From positions 11,966,001 through 12,030,000 of the forward strand of contig JAKSXM010000132.1 of the NCBI GenBank assembly GCA_022575985.1: a DNA stretch of 64,000 nucleotides, written 5' to 3'. This DNA comes from Anagrus nilaparvatae (Eukaryota > Arthropoda > Insecta > Hymenoptera > Mymaridae). This document shows positions 16,194-27,868 of the stretch, one piece after another; positions within the stretch are counted from its first letter, which is position 1, and each line of letters starts with the position of its first letter. The notes under the pieces were generated by a model. That model worked only from the letters and a program-made list of their open reading frames with translations, did not search any database and was not told where the DNA came from. A program made the translations under genes and the position numbers.

Positions 16194-17119
16194 ATGCCTT
16201 TGAATAAGGCTCCGATCCTACAACATCACAGTCCTACTGTTATCGGCGGATACAAGGTAAAACAAAAATTGTTGTCTAGTTTTCATCTGCGATGACAACA
16301 AATTTAAAACCGGAAGTCCTGTCACCATTATTTTCTTTAGTTGCATGGATTAAAAGCAATTCAGTATTTAAAAATGATCCAGCAGCATTGCTATTTCCTC
16401 GTTATTTGTATTTTTAGCAGGCTAACGTATTTGCACCAAATTCCATGCAAACGTTATCCTACTTAAATAACAAATAACTAATGTTGCATTATTTATAGGT
16501 TAGGACCTCATTTCGAATTCGAGGATGCCAAGGAATTTAATGGTAATCATCGGGAAATAATTTTGACAATCGAGACATAGATATGTATGAATACATAACC
16601 TATAAAATTTATAATTCACAAGCTATCCCAAAAACTTTGTCCAAGCGATGATAAAAAATATTTATCATAGAGAATGCACTGAAGCTTGGGATGAAAGAAC
16701 AGAACAATTTTAGTTTTTTTTGTTATGTCATAAGTAACAAATTTAAATTACACATTGCCATGGGTAAAAATCTACAAATTCATTTGCCGTTTATTCGTGT
16801 TTGTACCATAGTAGAGCTTTAATGAGTATGTAGTGAGTACGCAATATATAATTCAATTCAATTTTTTTTTTCTTTTTAGGTGACCCAATGCGGTGGGGAA
16901 TGGCCTGTTCTCAATAAAGTTTCCTTTGACTACAACCTTATCCCACCTTTCTATTATCGAAGGACGAAAAAATTCCTAAAACGTCAGCTACTTATTTTTC
17001 TGACGCTCTATAATGACATAAATAACCTCTCTCTTCAGCAAAGAGAACATCAGCTTTTGATATATGCCCAACAAAAGAAAATCAAAGCATATAACAAGCG
17101 AGTTAAAATATTTCACCTG
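16194..17119 (+). CDS. Possible unrecognised gene, two or more exons
   Basis: An ATG at 16194 opens a 21-codon frame (MPLNKAPILQHHSPTVIGGY...) ending at a GTAAAA donor (16257). A pyrimidine-rich tract with TTTTTAG (acceptor at 16879) precedes a second open stretch, 16880-17119, in the same phase, which ends at a GTAAGC donor. The second stretch has a basic aromatic segment (IPPFYYRRTKKFLKRQLLIF) and a Lys/Gln-rich end. A third possible exon at 17301-17502 does not join in frame. One of the palindromes and a MIK.xY copy lie in the intron. I recognise no domain. It may be a young or decaying lineage-specific gene, or a chance alignment of splice-like sites. Confidence 0.3.
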
Positions 17120-17300
17120 GTAAGCGTATACAAGTACTCATAATACATTAATTCCCAGAAATTAGAGCCTCGTCGTGATTGTACCGTATGTAGTTCATTC
17201 GCGTTTGCACCAAATATGGTACAAACACGAATAAACCTCAAACACGATAAAGCTTGAATTTATATTAACTATTAATTTATTTTTTTTTATTTTTTTTAAG

Positions 17301-17502
17301 CGATGCTTGTGATCGGGAACCGCTTGATGTTCTAATTCCAAAAATGAAATTCCCTAGGAGTTGCGATTCATTTTTAATTAATAAAGAGCTATCGGATTTC
17401 GAATTTGTTGTTGAGAAAATCCACCGTAAGCAAGAACATGACCAACGAAGCAGCCACGCCAGCAAGAGCTATGCCAGCCCGTCGCCTCAAAGGATGATTT
17501 AG
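17301..17502 (+). other. Open exon-like stretch after a splice acceptor
   Basis: A long T-run ending in AAG precedes an open frame of 67 codons. It reads DACDREPLDVLIPKMKFPRS, continues through a Lys/Glu/Ser-rich segment, and stops at TAG 17500-17502. The frame needs two bases from an upstream exon, which the 16880-17119 exon does not supply. A further open stretch at 17701-17821 (GGYVDNYNKKRKSETKTR in one frame) ends at a GTAATT donor-like site but has stop codons upstream. These are possible remnants of one disrupted gene; no family is recognised. Confidence 0.25.
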
Positions 17503-18235
17503 CAGCCGATTTAGCAGATTGACCTAGAGTAAATGCACCAATACCTATTGATTTAATCGATCTACGAGTTTATGTTGGACTATTCGGAGTACAGTTATAA
17601 CCAGGTTGGGCACAACCTGGGGTACCTGTTGTCAAAAATCTACCAGATAATGAAATCAAGGTTTAGATCTATAGCCATCTGTATGTTCACCTAATATGTA
17701 TGGCGAGGATTTGGTTGTCGAGCGGAAGGGATATGTTGCTAATGGCGGTTACGTTGACAATTACAATAAAAAAAGAAAAAGTGAGACAAAAACGCGAATA
17801 CAAAGAGGACTACAAACTCCAAGAAGGTAATTTACTCATTTTCTATTGTACTAGATACATATTTTGCGTAAATCCCTTAAATGGTACCTCAGACTCTGCT
17901 GTAATCTATGTAATCATTAGTAAGTCTTGCAAAAAATAACGACAATTTTGCAATATAACCAGTTATATGGATATGGCTGTAAGCGTCTCGTACCTTACGG
18001 ATTGGGTGTACTTATAACCTGAATGACCTTCCCACACCCAGAAGAATCGCTATTCCCTCGTTATTTGCATTTTAAACATGCTAGCGAGCTTGCTCCATAT
18101 TCGGTACAAACGCGTTTATAGTCAATAGCATAATGGTGAGGGTGTAATTTCATTTTTCAGACGTATACAAGGCCAGAGCACACAATGAAATAGAATCAAT
18201 TATCAGAAGATCAAATCCCAGCTGTAGGTCTACTG

Positions 18236-18717
18236 TTAGTTTCTGAAATGCGAGCCGACGAAGAGTACTGTAGATGGAACATCATCTTCCACGTTAAGGC
18301 GTGCATTAGAGGTGTCCTCCTGGATAGACATTGCTTCCTCGCCATTTTCGTCTCTTTCTTGCTTATCTATAAAGAATAAATAAAATAAAGCTTAATAATG
18401 CATTTAGAAATTCACTAGATGGACGTGTACAAATACAGATAATACGTGAATCCGCAGGAATTATAGGTTTGTCTTGTTTAGACCGTATTTGGTGAAAACG
18501 CGTTTGATTTTTCATTTTCTGGTGGTACCTCAATCTGTATCACATTTAAACTAGCTACTCCAGGAATAATATGATATTCAGGATGTCGCAAATCGTGCGG
18601 TCACAAGTCAATTGGCACACCGATAGGGTGAATAATGTCAGGTACATCTGCGTCTTCTGGTGCGGCGGCGCCAGGTTTTTGTTGTTGTTGTGTTGGCGAC
18701 GAGCAGGCTTTTAAATA
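18236..18717 (-). pseudogene. Possible minus-strand coding remnants
   Basis: On the minus strand, an acceptor TTTATAG (18367-18373) opens a frame reading DKQERDENGEEAMSIQEDTS and onward to a stop at 18236. A second acceptor-like AAAAG (18718-18722) opens SPTQQQQKPGAAAPEDADVP, then IIHPIGVPIDL and a stop at 18601. Beyond that stop the frame continues open to 18482 (HPEYHIIPGVASLNVIQIE). The codon pattern looks protein-like, but a stop interrupts it and no family is recognised. The end of the second piece overlaps one of the palindromic repeats. Confidence 0.25.
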
Positions 18718-18979
18718 ATTAAAATTTTTTCTAAAATGTAGTCATAGTCTACGGGTTCCTTAAATGATAAAAAAGAGCTCCAAAATTGATTTCTTCGAAA
18801 TGGTAATTTTGGAAGCAAGACGTCAAGAACGTCTTCATCACAAGCATCGCTTAAAAAAAATTAAAAAAACTAAAGTCAATATAAATTCATACCTAAATCC
18901 TGAAGAATTGAAGCCTTGTCATATTTGCAAAATTTCTGGTGTATTCGCGTTTGTACCATTACCAAAAACGGTCTAAATA

Positions 18980-20340
18980 TGGCAAGACTTGAATTCATGG
19001 TGCAAAAGCAAAAAATTATATACCTATACAAGTATATTGTTTACCTTTCTTGATTATTTCGTTCCTGCTGAAGCTGCATACTCAAATTTCTTGATAATGC
19101 ATAGAACATGTTTACTTCCGGCTGAGGACTAGGTATAATAAAAATGTTACACAACATAACAATCTAATTTTCTAATTTTATAATTTGTAATTATCATCTT
19201 TCTAGCTGTTAAAATTCTAAACCCAAACTTTTGATTCCCTAAACCTGAATTATTCTAAATCCCTTAATCGATATTATTCCAAGTCCCTAGATTAAAATTA
19301 TTCCAAGTCCCTATACCTGAATTATTCTAAGTCCCTTAATTTATATTGTTTTAAATACAAAAACCTGTGTTATTTTAAGTCCTAAACCCCAGATTTTTCT
19401 AAGTGCCTAAATTGAAATTATTTGAGTCTCATTTTACCCCAACCCATTAAATCGGATGAACTTTACCCCCTCTTAAATCAGAAAAATTTTATCCCCCCCT
19501 TAAACTGGACAAATTTTACCCTCCGCCCCCTTAATTTTCAAGTTCTTGAGGTACCTCCTCTCTATAAATATGTTCCATGTTATTATATTAAATAATCCTT
19601 AATCGATTTCCATTTATCAAATTAATAAGAATAATTAGAGCTTTTTGGAAAAAAAAAGAAAGATAATATTTATACTAACTACCTCGATTAACTAATTAAA
19701 AAAATGTAGCATTATGGTTTATGCATCTAAATTTGATATAAAATAATTACATTTTAATTGTTAAATTAATTAAATTAATAAAATCATTAAATCTTATAAA
19801 AATGTATTATGTAGTTTGTATTTATCAAAAACAAATATTACTTGCAAGATTGCAAAAAAAAGTAATAATTTTTAAGCGTGCCAGTTAAATTTATTTTAGT
19901 TCATAGTTTTATATTTCACAAACAAAGGAATTACTTTAGGTCCAAAACTGACCCATAACAAGTTTTAGCCAAATCGGATGTCATTTCACCTTTGAAGTTT
20001 TGATTTTATTTGTGTTAAAGTCTTCATAACCAAAAGTAAATGCTGAAACCACTTAGGGACAATCGACTTTTGATGGGCATGGTACTGGACTACTCCAAAT
20101 GACCTTGGATACCTGATCACAATATTTGAGACCCAGAATTACGTGATGCATAACCTCAAAAAGGTCAAAACCTCTAAGTCCATTAAAAATTGGAACGTTG
20201 TTGTACCAAACAATTCCGTACCACCTGGACACTTGATGAAATTAGTTTGCGACCCAGAAATGGCACAAAAAACTTGGAAACATCTAAGTCCATTAAAGTT
20301 TGGAAGATTGTGGTATAAAACAAACCCAAATGACCTGGAC
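18980..20340. other. Non-coding region with a worn tandem repeat
   Basis: No gene is seen. From about 19215 to 19420 a unit of roughly 30-35 bp recurs in variable form around TTATTCTAAGTCCCTAAA. It grades into a C-rich version (ACAAATTTTACCCTCC) to about 19540. The rest is AT-rich. A short direct duplication around TCTAAGTCCATTAAA occurs near 20175 and 20280. Confidence 0.5.
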
Positions 20341-20349
20341 ACCTGATTA

Positions 20350-20800
20350 CCATAAGCCATTTGCTTCGTCATGTTGTTTTGCTAGTTTGATAAACCAATT
20401 TGATTTGTTATTTTGTTTCGACATGTTATTAAGCCAGTTTGATTTGCCATTTTGTTTCGCCATTTTGTTTTGCCATTTTGTAAAGCCAGTATGATAAGCC
20501 GCTTTGTTTTGCCATATTGTTAAGCCAATTCGAAAAGCCATTTTGATTTGCCATTTTGTTTTACCATGTTGCAAAGCCAGCTTGTTAAGCTATTTTGTTT
20601 CGCCATGTTGTATAGCCAGTTTGATAAGCCATTTTGTTAAGCCAGTTTAATTTGCCATTTTGTTAAACCAGTTTGTTTAGTCATTTTGATAAGCTATTTT
20701 GTTGAGCCAGTTTAATTTGCCTCTTTGTTTTGCCATGCTGTAAAGCCAGTTTGATGAACCACTTTGATTTGCCATTTTTTTTTGCCATAGTATAAAGCCA
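20350..20800. repeat. Degenerate minisatellite around TTTTGCCATTTTG
   Basis: Words of the form TTTTGCCATTTTGTT and AAGCCAGTTTGAT alternate about every 18-30 bp for roughly 450 bp, with many substitutions. The array explains several overlapping open frames on both strands, which are repeat artefacts (Trp/Gln/Asn/Lys-rich or Phe/Cys-rich). It does not continue beyond about 20800. Confidence 0.8.
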
Positions 20801-21035
20801 ATATTTTTATACTGATTATAAAGTCTTATACGAGTTATCAAAAGATTTTTAATATTAGATGTTTTGAAGCTAGCCTAAGCAACCTGATTAGGTTAAAATT
20901 TAAGATTAATGATTAATTATAGTCAATAGGTTCTAATGAATAATTAGAACTTCACAAAAGCAACATAGTTAATTTAATTAATGAAATTCTTGTTTTAGTT
21001 CTGAAATATTTGCTATTATAATTATAGTTATTATC

Positions 21036-21416
21036 AATACCTTGGTGGCCAGAGACGGTGGTCCCGGAAATGCTACGGAGTTCTGAAAATTGGAACAAAG
21101 TAGCAGAGTATGTAAGGGCTACCTTGTTGAAGAAAAAGGAGGAGGGCTTTCTATCGTAGAGAGCTCTTCTGTCACTAGGCTGGGGGAAGGCAGCGGCCAG
21201 TTGCCTAGACTGTGCGTCCCAAACTGAAGTTATACCTGAAAAGGGAGTTCCGGTTTGGGGCAAACAAGCGCAGGGGGGTTTATCCAGTAAGATTCTGGGG
21301 CATAGCCGGCGACTGCGGTGGCCGGTGGTCTCCCAGTTGGTTTTTAAGGCCCGTAAACACTCCTTAACTGATTCAAAATTCACAAGATTCCTTTGACAAA
21401 AAAAAAAAAAAAAAAT
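21036..21416 (+). mobile_element. LINE 3' end fragment with poly-A
   Basis: A GC-richer block ends in TGACA followed by a run of A (to about 21416), as expected for the 3' end of a non-LTR retrotransposon on the plus strand. The same block, more decayed and interrupted, recurs at 28800-28976 and 30925-30995. Shared words are GGCAGCGGCCAGTTGCCTAG, CAAACTGAAGTTATAC and TTTAAGGC(C/T)CG(T/C)AAAC. R1-clade coding pieces occur at 48399 and 58624, so an R1-type origin is likely, but no protein motif is preserved here. Confidence 0.6.
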
Positions 21417-22027
21417 TCAATAGCAGAAATGAGATGTTACTTTTAACTTAAAGATTTCTGGATAAAATTGGAATTCTGAATAGAATCAATCATAAAGCTT
21501 GTATCTTTTAGTTTTTATAAGTAAATAGAACTGGGGAAAACAAACTTCAAGAGTTCAGCATTTCAAGTTCCCAGTTTGATACAGATACTTAAACTAAAAG
21601 TATAATACTAAAACTAAATCTATAATACTTAAAATTACTTATCCTATACTTACTATTGATGCATCTGAGAAACCGTTGAAAATATTTCCCAGAAAAATAC
21701 TCATTAAAGCCTCCTTCAGTACACGCCTTGTAATATATGTTTTATCATTGCAATGATAAATGCCCCTAGGATAAATAATCATGAATCTTTTGATTTATTT
21801 CACATATAAAAAAAAGTAAGTTAGGGTATTGAGTTTACTATTACTAAGTTTTTTTTTGACAAAAAATTTTTAAATCAGTGCACTTTTTACTAATAGAATT
21901 TTTTCGTACGTAATTTTAGGGTTTTTGTTTCACAATATCTCAAGACTTACAATATTTAAAAAGACTTTTAATTACATAATCATGTACTTAAATTTCCCTG
22001 ACTATGATGCTATATAATTAATTTTCA
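21417..22027. other. AT-rich spacer with an inverted duplicate
   Basis: Positions 21640-21775 are the reverse complement, slightly diverged, of about 14690-14830. They include TTTATCATTGCAATGATAAA and GAAATATTTTC-like blocks. Nothing else in the interval is recognisable. Confidence 0.55.
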
Positions 22028-22550
22028 GTAAAGGCTATGCCCGGAACTATATAGTGAATCGGCCCACGAAAGATATTTAAAAACTAGTTGTATCGTGTCA
22101 AAGTACACCTAAAAAAATAGGATCCTGAAGTTTTCAGACCTCCAGATGCCTTCATCTCTGATTGGCAGCCTATTAATGACAAAAAAAAGTAAATTTTTAA
22201 CGACTTTTTAGTCGTCTTTCTGATACTCCCGTGGTAAAAAAATTCTGTCAAAATGATCTTGCGACCTCTCATTCAAAAGGTTAGACGATATACTTTCAGA
22301 TAAAATTACTTTTGAAACTGATTTTAGTGAATCCTTTTGATTGGTAGACCATAAACCGTCCAAAATAAATTTTTTTTCTTCTTAAATTTCAACTTTGGCA
22401 GCGATTTAAAAAACGCTGCCAAGTGATTGGCACTATGGTTCCTCATCAACAATAGCAAAATATTTATAATGGTCTATTTTATCTAATAAAAATGATGTTT
22501 TTTTAATTTTTTTATATGAAAAATATTCAAAAAAAAAATTTGAAAAATTA

Positions 22551-23480
22551 CGTATCAGATGGAAAAAATCCTTTAAAAACCATAATTCTAGATATTAGTA
22601 CTTTCATAGAAATAAATTAAGTACTACATCCAAAAAGAAAAAAAATTATTGTTTTTTTAATTTCTTTATACAAAAAATTTTGAAAAAAAAAAATTTCAAA
22701 AAAATTACATATCAGATAGAGAAATCCTTTAAAACCATAATTCTAGATATTAGTACTTTCATATAAATAAATTAAGTACTAAGTCCAAAAAGAAAAAAAA
22801 TTATTGTGTTTTTTTAATCTTTTTATACAAAAAATTTTGAAAAAAAAAATTTCGAAAAATTACATATCAAATGGAGAAATCCTTTAAAAACGATGATTCT
22901 GGATATTAGAACTTTCCTAGAAATAAATTAGGTATTACGTCCAAAAAGAAAAAAAATTATTGTATTTTTTTAATTTTTTTATTAAAAAAATTAAAAAAAT
23001 AAAAATATTGAAAAATTACGTATCACATGAAATAATCATTTAAAAACGATAATTCTAAATATTCGTACTTTCGTAGAAAAACATTAAGTACTACATCCTA
23101 AAAAAAAAAAAATTGGCATTTTTTATATTTTTTAACGGCAAAAATTTTGAGAAAAAAATTTTCAAAAAATTAAGTATCAGGTCCAAAAAATTACTTTTAT
23201 AGAGGTTCTTAAAACTAGTACTTCCATGGAAATAAATTAGGTACTACGTCCAAAAAGAAAAAAAAGTTTCGTATTTTTTGTATTTTTTTATAAAAAAAAT
23301 TTTGGGAAAAAAATTTTCAATAAATTAAGTATCAGATTCGAGATATCGAGTAAAAACCATACTTTCAAATATAAGTACTTTCGTGGAAATAAATGAGGTA
23401 TTACATCCAAATTAAAAAAAAAAAAAAGTACCTCGAGCTTTTTTGGTGAAAAAAATTTTGAAAAAAAAATTAGGTCTTAT
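22551..23480. repeat. Six-copy tandem repeat, unit about 155 bp
   Basis: Units begin with a motif like ACGTATCAGATGG at about 22550, 22705, 22862, 23019, 23172 and 23324, so spacing is a steady 152-157 bp. Each contains AATCCTTTAAAAACCATAAT, then TTAGTACTTTC, AAATAAATTAAGTACTAC and an A-rich segment. The copies differ by point changes and small indels. The array occurs only in the left arm of the 22028-26385 foldback; the right arm has no counterpart. Confidence 0.85.
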
Positions 23481-23519
23481 AATGTCGTGTTGGCTGTGAA
23501 ATATCACCGGTTACAGTGC

Positions 23520-23556
23520 GACATACATACATACATACATACATACATACATACAT

Positions 23557-23595
<39 letters not shown>
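23520..23595. repeat. ACAT/AC microsatellite
   Basis: About 13 copies of ACAT (from 23521) run into about a dozen AC dinucleotides ending near 23596. It marks the boundary between the 155-bp array and the rest of the foldback arm. Short open frames across it are artefacts. Confidence 0.95.
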
Positions 23596-24604
23596 GACTT
23601 TTTTTAAAAACCGGTTTTTTATCTTCCTGAGGTCTCAAAACGTGCTTATATGCCAAAATATCGAAAATCAAAATTTCACCTATCACAAAGGTTCCTCTAT
23701 GAGGAACCAAAAATTAAGAGATATGCTTATTCTATTTTCTTTTTTAACTAATGAAAAATAAAACAAATTTTCATTTGCAACCATCTGCGCTCAAAAATAA
23801 TTGGGGCAACATGGTCAAATACTTAAAAAACTGAAATAACTTTTGTTATTAATTTTACGATTTTTCGAAAAAGGACCCTGCATAAATGAATAGGAAATGG
23901 CCGTTCGATCAAATTAGGTGAATTTTTTGTATGTTTTAGATTTTATTATTCTGAAAAAATATCTCCATGGACACAATGCTCCATATTCTCAACTTTGGAT
24001 GCTACGGAGCTTGAAAGCTCCATAGCTCTATTATACAGGTACAAAAAAAAAATCATGTACAAGAGGGTAGACCCCCTGGTATTTGTATTTAATGTTCACC
24101 TCTTTTGCACGTGGGCACACCAAGATTGGCAGAGGCCTTCAACAATTACATATGTTGATTTATTTCTTATAAGGGTCAATGTACACATTTATGCATACAT
24201 TGATGCACTTAAAGAAAATTGAAGGGGCAATTGTTAGTATAAAGAAATAGTATAAAGTAGGGGATTTACATGCAAATGTTGAAGGAGGATGATTAGGAAT
24301 TGGGAAGGTAATTGCGTTAGTAGAACGTCTTTGATATTGGGAACTGTGCTGACATTCGCCGGTACTGAAGGAAACTACCAAAACTTCCGAGAGCACAGTC
24401 GATCACGCAGTATTCAAATTCTACTTTCACATTTATTGAAAATAAATATTTAATAAATTAAATATTTATTTTTAAGAAAAATAAAAACAGAATGGGTGCT
24501 ATGAGTCTCAAACTCGACTTGCCCGGACGACAGGGACGAGTGCTAGCTCTGAGCTACTGCGCTGACATAAATGGTATGGGGGTTTTTGGTGATGTTAAAA
24601 CCGA

Positions 24605-25700
24605 ATAGGGCTAAAGAAATGCAATAAAATTAGCCAATTTGCTTCCAGCGCCCCCATAAGCCCCCCAAAGAATTTAAAAAAATTTTTATCTCGAAAAATG
24701 AAAACTGAATTATATACTCATGTTTTTTGGGACGCTTATTCCAAAAATGTATACAAAAAATGTTTTTCACCAACGTTTGGCCCTGTAAACGACACCAGTG
24801 CTCCCATTCATACTCCCCCCCCCCAAAACGGGTAAAAATATTTTTATTACAAAAATTAAAACTTAATATGAATTCTTATATTTTTTGGGACGGTAAACCA
24901 AAAATGAATATTAAAAATGTTTTCTACCAATGTTTGGCACTGTAAACCACCCCAGTGGCCCCGTTCGGGGGGGGGGGTTGGTATACAGGGCCAACCATTG
25001 GTTAAAACATTTTTTATACTCATCTTTGGTTAGATCGTCTCAAAAAACATAAGAATACACAATGAGTTTTAATGTTCCTAATAAAAATATTTTTAACTCG
25101 TTTGGGGGGGAGGGGGGTTATGGGGGCACTGGGGTTTCCTAGAGGACCAAGCATTGGTTAAACACATTTTTTATATATATCTTTGGTTTTAGCGTCTCGA
25201 AAAACATAACATCACACATTGAGTTTTAGTTTTTGTAATAAAAATTAAAGGTGTGTATAAACACCTATTATTATAATATAATTAAGTCGGGAAGATAAAT
25301 AAAATATTATATTTATATGCTTCTTATTTTTGGCCAATCTTAACATTATGTAGCAAAAAAATTTTTCCAAGATTTAATTGTTATAAGATCTCGTTTGGGG
25401 GGGGGGGCGCATGGGGCCAATGGGGTGGTTTACAGGGCCAAACATTGGTAGAAAACATTTTTAATATTCATTTTTGGTTTACCGTCCCAAAAAATGTAAG
25501 AATTCATATTAAATTTTAATTTTTGTAATAAAAATATTTTTACCCATTTTGGGGGGGGGGGGAGTATGAATGGGGGCACTGGTGTCGTCTACAGGGTCAA
25601 ACGTTGGTGAAAAACATTTTTTGTATACATTTTTGGAATAAGCGTCCCAAAAAACATAAGTATATAGTTCAATTTTCATTTTTCGAGAAAAACTTTCAAG
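24605..25700. repeat. Inner arms and loop of the giant foldback
   Basis: Each arm carries near-repeats of about 170-250 bp. GGGACG(C/G)TNANNCCAAAAATG-like words precede ACCAA(C/T)GTTTGGC-like words, a CACCAGTG- or CCCCAGTG-like word and a run of 10-12 C or G. The two arms face each other around 25000-25380. The centre contains a third diverged unit (TGGGGGCACTGGGGTTTCC near 25125). The element therefore grew by internal duplication as well as by inverted duplication. No coding sequence is seen. Confidence 0.65.
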
Positions 25701-26385
25701 CTCCGTAGCAGCCAAAGTTGAGAATATGGAGCTTTGTGTCCATGGAGACATTTTTTCAGAATAATAAAATCTAAAATATACAAAATATTCACCTAATTTG
25801 ATCGAACGGCCATTTCCTATTCATTTGTGCGGGGTCCTTTTTCGAAAAATCGCAAAATTAAAAACAAAAGTTATTTCAGTTTTTTAAGTATTTGACCATG
25901 TTGCCCCAAATATTTTTGAGTGCGAATGGTCGCAAATGAAAATTCGTTTTATTTTTCATTAGTTAAAAAAAGAAATATAATAGGCATATCTCTCAATTTT
26001 TTTTAAATCGCTGCCAAAGTTGAAATTTAAGTAGAAAAAAAATTTATTTTGGACGGTTTATGGTCTACCAATCAAAAGGATTCACTAAAATCAGTTTCAA
26101 AAGTAATTTTATCTGAAAGTATATCGTCTAACCTTTTGAATGAGTGGTCGCAAGATCATTTTGACAGAATCGTTTTACCGCGGGAGTATCAGAAAGACGA
26201 CTAAAAAGTCGCTAAAAATTTACTTTTTTTTTGTCATTAATAGGCTGCCAATCAGAGCCGAAGGCATCTGGAGGTCTGAAAACTTCAGGATCCTATTTTT
26301 TTAGGTGTACTTTTACCTGATACAATTAGTTTTTAAATATCTTTCGTGGGCCGATTCACTATATAGATCCGGGCATAACCTTTGC

Positions 26386-27266
26386 ATTTTTTCGAAAATC
26401 GTTAAAAAATTCGCAAAACTTTAAGTTGCAAAAATAAAACTAATTATTATAATTCAATAGTTAAGAGAAATTGTGCCCAGAAAATAGTATTATTGGTTTT
26501 TCTTACCTTTTGCTTCCACTAAAAAAGATTCTAATAAAAATGAAATGTTTCAATTATAAATGAGTATAATATAGTATATAATAATTAAAATTGTTATAAA
26601 TCTTTATTAAAGTACAGTTAGCATTAAGCTTAATATATATGGTATGTCAATAAGTACATATTTGTAGTAATCTTTCCAATCAATCTATAATTCTGTTAAT
26701 ACTAATTTAACATTCAACTCGTTTATAATTTAGTTTTATATCTATTTATTTATAATAAATTGACTTTTACTTATTCTACTATTTAATTTATTCAAAGTTA
26801 ACAATGCCATTCCGGCAAAAACGTTCAGTATTTCCTTAATAAATTAAACTCATCTTTGTTACACATTCAATTTCTAGTTTAAAATACAATAAAGTTCTGT
26901 TTAATTATTAAGATCAAGTTAAAGGTAACATAATATTAAAAATTTTTTGCAATTAAAATTAAATAATACATTAAAATAAAATTAAAACTATAATAATAAC
27001 AATCAAATAAAAATTCAATTATTTTTTTTATTTTTTTCTTTGATTGTTAAATTTTATTCCATAAGTCAAGTCAAAATTTTTATATCAACCTTGAAGAATA
27101 TTTAAAATATTATTTTAGTACAACATGCAACGGTTGAACTTTTATTTTTATTGTGACGTGATTTGATACGTAGATTTTCATTAAATGCGAAAAAAATAAT
27201 TATCTTAATCAATGTAGAAAATATACAATTGCTTTGTGACCTTAATGTGAAAATATTTTTTATATT
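26386..27266. other. AT-rich spacer, no gene seen
   Basis: About 880 bp of AT-rich sequence without recognisable coding, repeat or regulatory signals. Confidence 0.5.
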
Positions 27267-27554
27267 AGGTCTCTTCTTTTTGTCCCAAAAAAGTTAACCT
27301 GGAGCAAAACTAGGGTAAGACTAAAAAGAACGCGCGTTCTTTTTCATGGCAGTAATTAAAAAAACAAAACGTTTTGTTAGGATAAAATTTTTTTACTGAA
27401 AATTAAATCTTAAATTAAAATAACATTTAAATAAAAAAAATTAATAAAAATTTAATTAAAATACAATCTAACCTACAAAATGTTTCAAATGAGCGCGCAC
27501 TTTATTTTCTGTTTAACTCTAGTTCTACTTTTTCGGGACAAAAAGAACAGACCT
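27267..27554. mobile_element. Small MITE with 20-bp terminal inverted repeats
   Basis: The left end AGGTCTCTTCTTTTTGTCCC matches the inverse of the right end (AGGTCTGTTCTTTTTGTCCC) at 19 of 20 positions. Partial complementarity continues inward (GAACGCGCG against GCGCGCAC). The element is 288 bp with no reading frame. A run like TTTATT or TATATT flanks both ends, but a clean duplication is not evident. Confidence 0.65.
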
Positions 27555-27868
27555 TTTATTGTTAGAAAATATCTAATATTGCTTGTTTTCAGAAAAATTT
27601 TTATGTAATTTTAAATAAAAGTACTAAGAGCTTTTCCTATAAATTTTATGTCAATTTTTTTTTTTAATCTTTGATTTTTTCATAAACGCATTTACATGGA
27701 AAAAAGCTAAGTCAAAAATATTTTATTTCCCTTTCACTTACTATGCTGAATCAACTGCTTTGCATAATAATCATTGAAATTTTGTTTTTTTTTCAGAGTA
27801 TTATTGGATTTCTTTATTGCCTAAATATATACTACGTTGCAATTCAAATATAAAAATGCTTGGAGGTC

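Larger units (their letters stand above)
13344..18973. repeat. Cluster of dispersed short palindromes, common design
   Basis: About nine related sites share the arms GCGTTTGCACC and GGTGCAAACGC around a 6-nt AT-rich spacer, with differing decay. They lie near 13344, 14244, 15539, 15768, 16435, 17211, 18084, 18481 (inverted) and 18947. Longer blocks recur beside them. GTATACAAG followed by CATAATA-like words occurs near 14166, 17126 and 18426. ACTTATAACC, then TGACCTTCC, then CTCGTTATTTGCATT occurs near 15695 and 18010, in part near 16390. AATCAAAGTTGCAGA occurs near 14106 and 15648. The pattern suggests a fragmented repeat family or a duplicated locus. Some sites sit inside or beside exon-like pieces. 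Confidence 0.6.
22028..26385. mobile_element. Giant foldback element, about 4.4 kb
   Basis: The outer ends match in inverse orientation: GGCTATGCCCGGA, then TATATAGTGAATCGGCCCACG, at 22030; the inverse lies at 26330-26385. Matching continues through CCTCCAGATGCCTTC-like, AAAAGGTTAGACGATATACT and TCAACTTTGGCAGCGATTTA blocks (left 22040-22410, right 25999-26350). It resumes at 23760-24020 against 25670-25975 (GGCCGTTCGATCAAATTAGG, TCCATGGACACA) and again in 24605-24980 against 25380-25690. The left arm is longer because a tandem array (about 22430-23500) and a microsatellite sit in it. No transposase frame is seen. The target duplication is unclear. Confidence 0.8.

Noticed and set aside
13344..18973. 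Integrated polydnavirus or other large DNA virus segment
   Set aside because: No viral structural, polymerase, ankyrin or tyrosine-phosphatase motif is legible. Repeated palindromes alone are not sufficient.
20139..20574. Several overlapping open frames over the TTTTGCCATTTTG array
   Set aside because: They arise from a degenerate minisatellite and have low-complexity translations.
22551..23480. CRISPR-like array
   Set aside because: The 155-bp units are contiguous and diverged, with no short repeat-spacer structure, and the DNA is eukaryotic.
23504..23761. Open frames on both strands over the ACAT/AC array
   Set aside because: They are periodic translations of a microsatellite.
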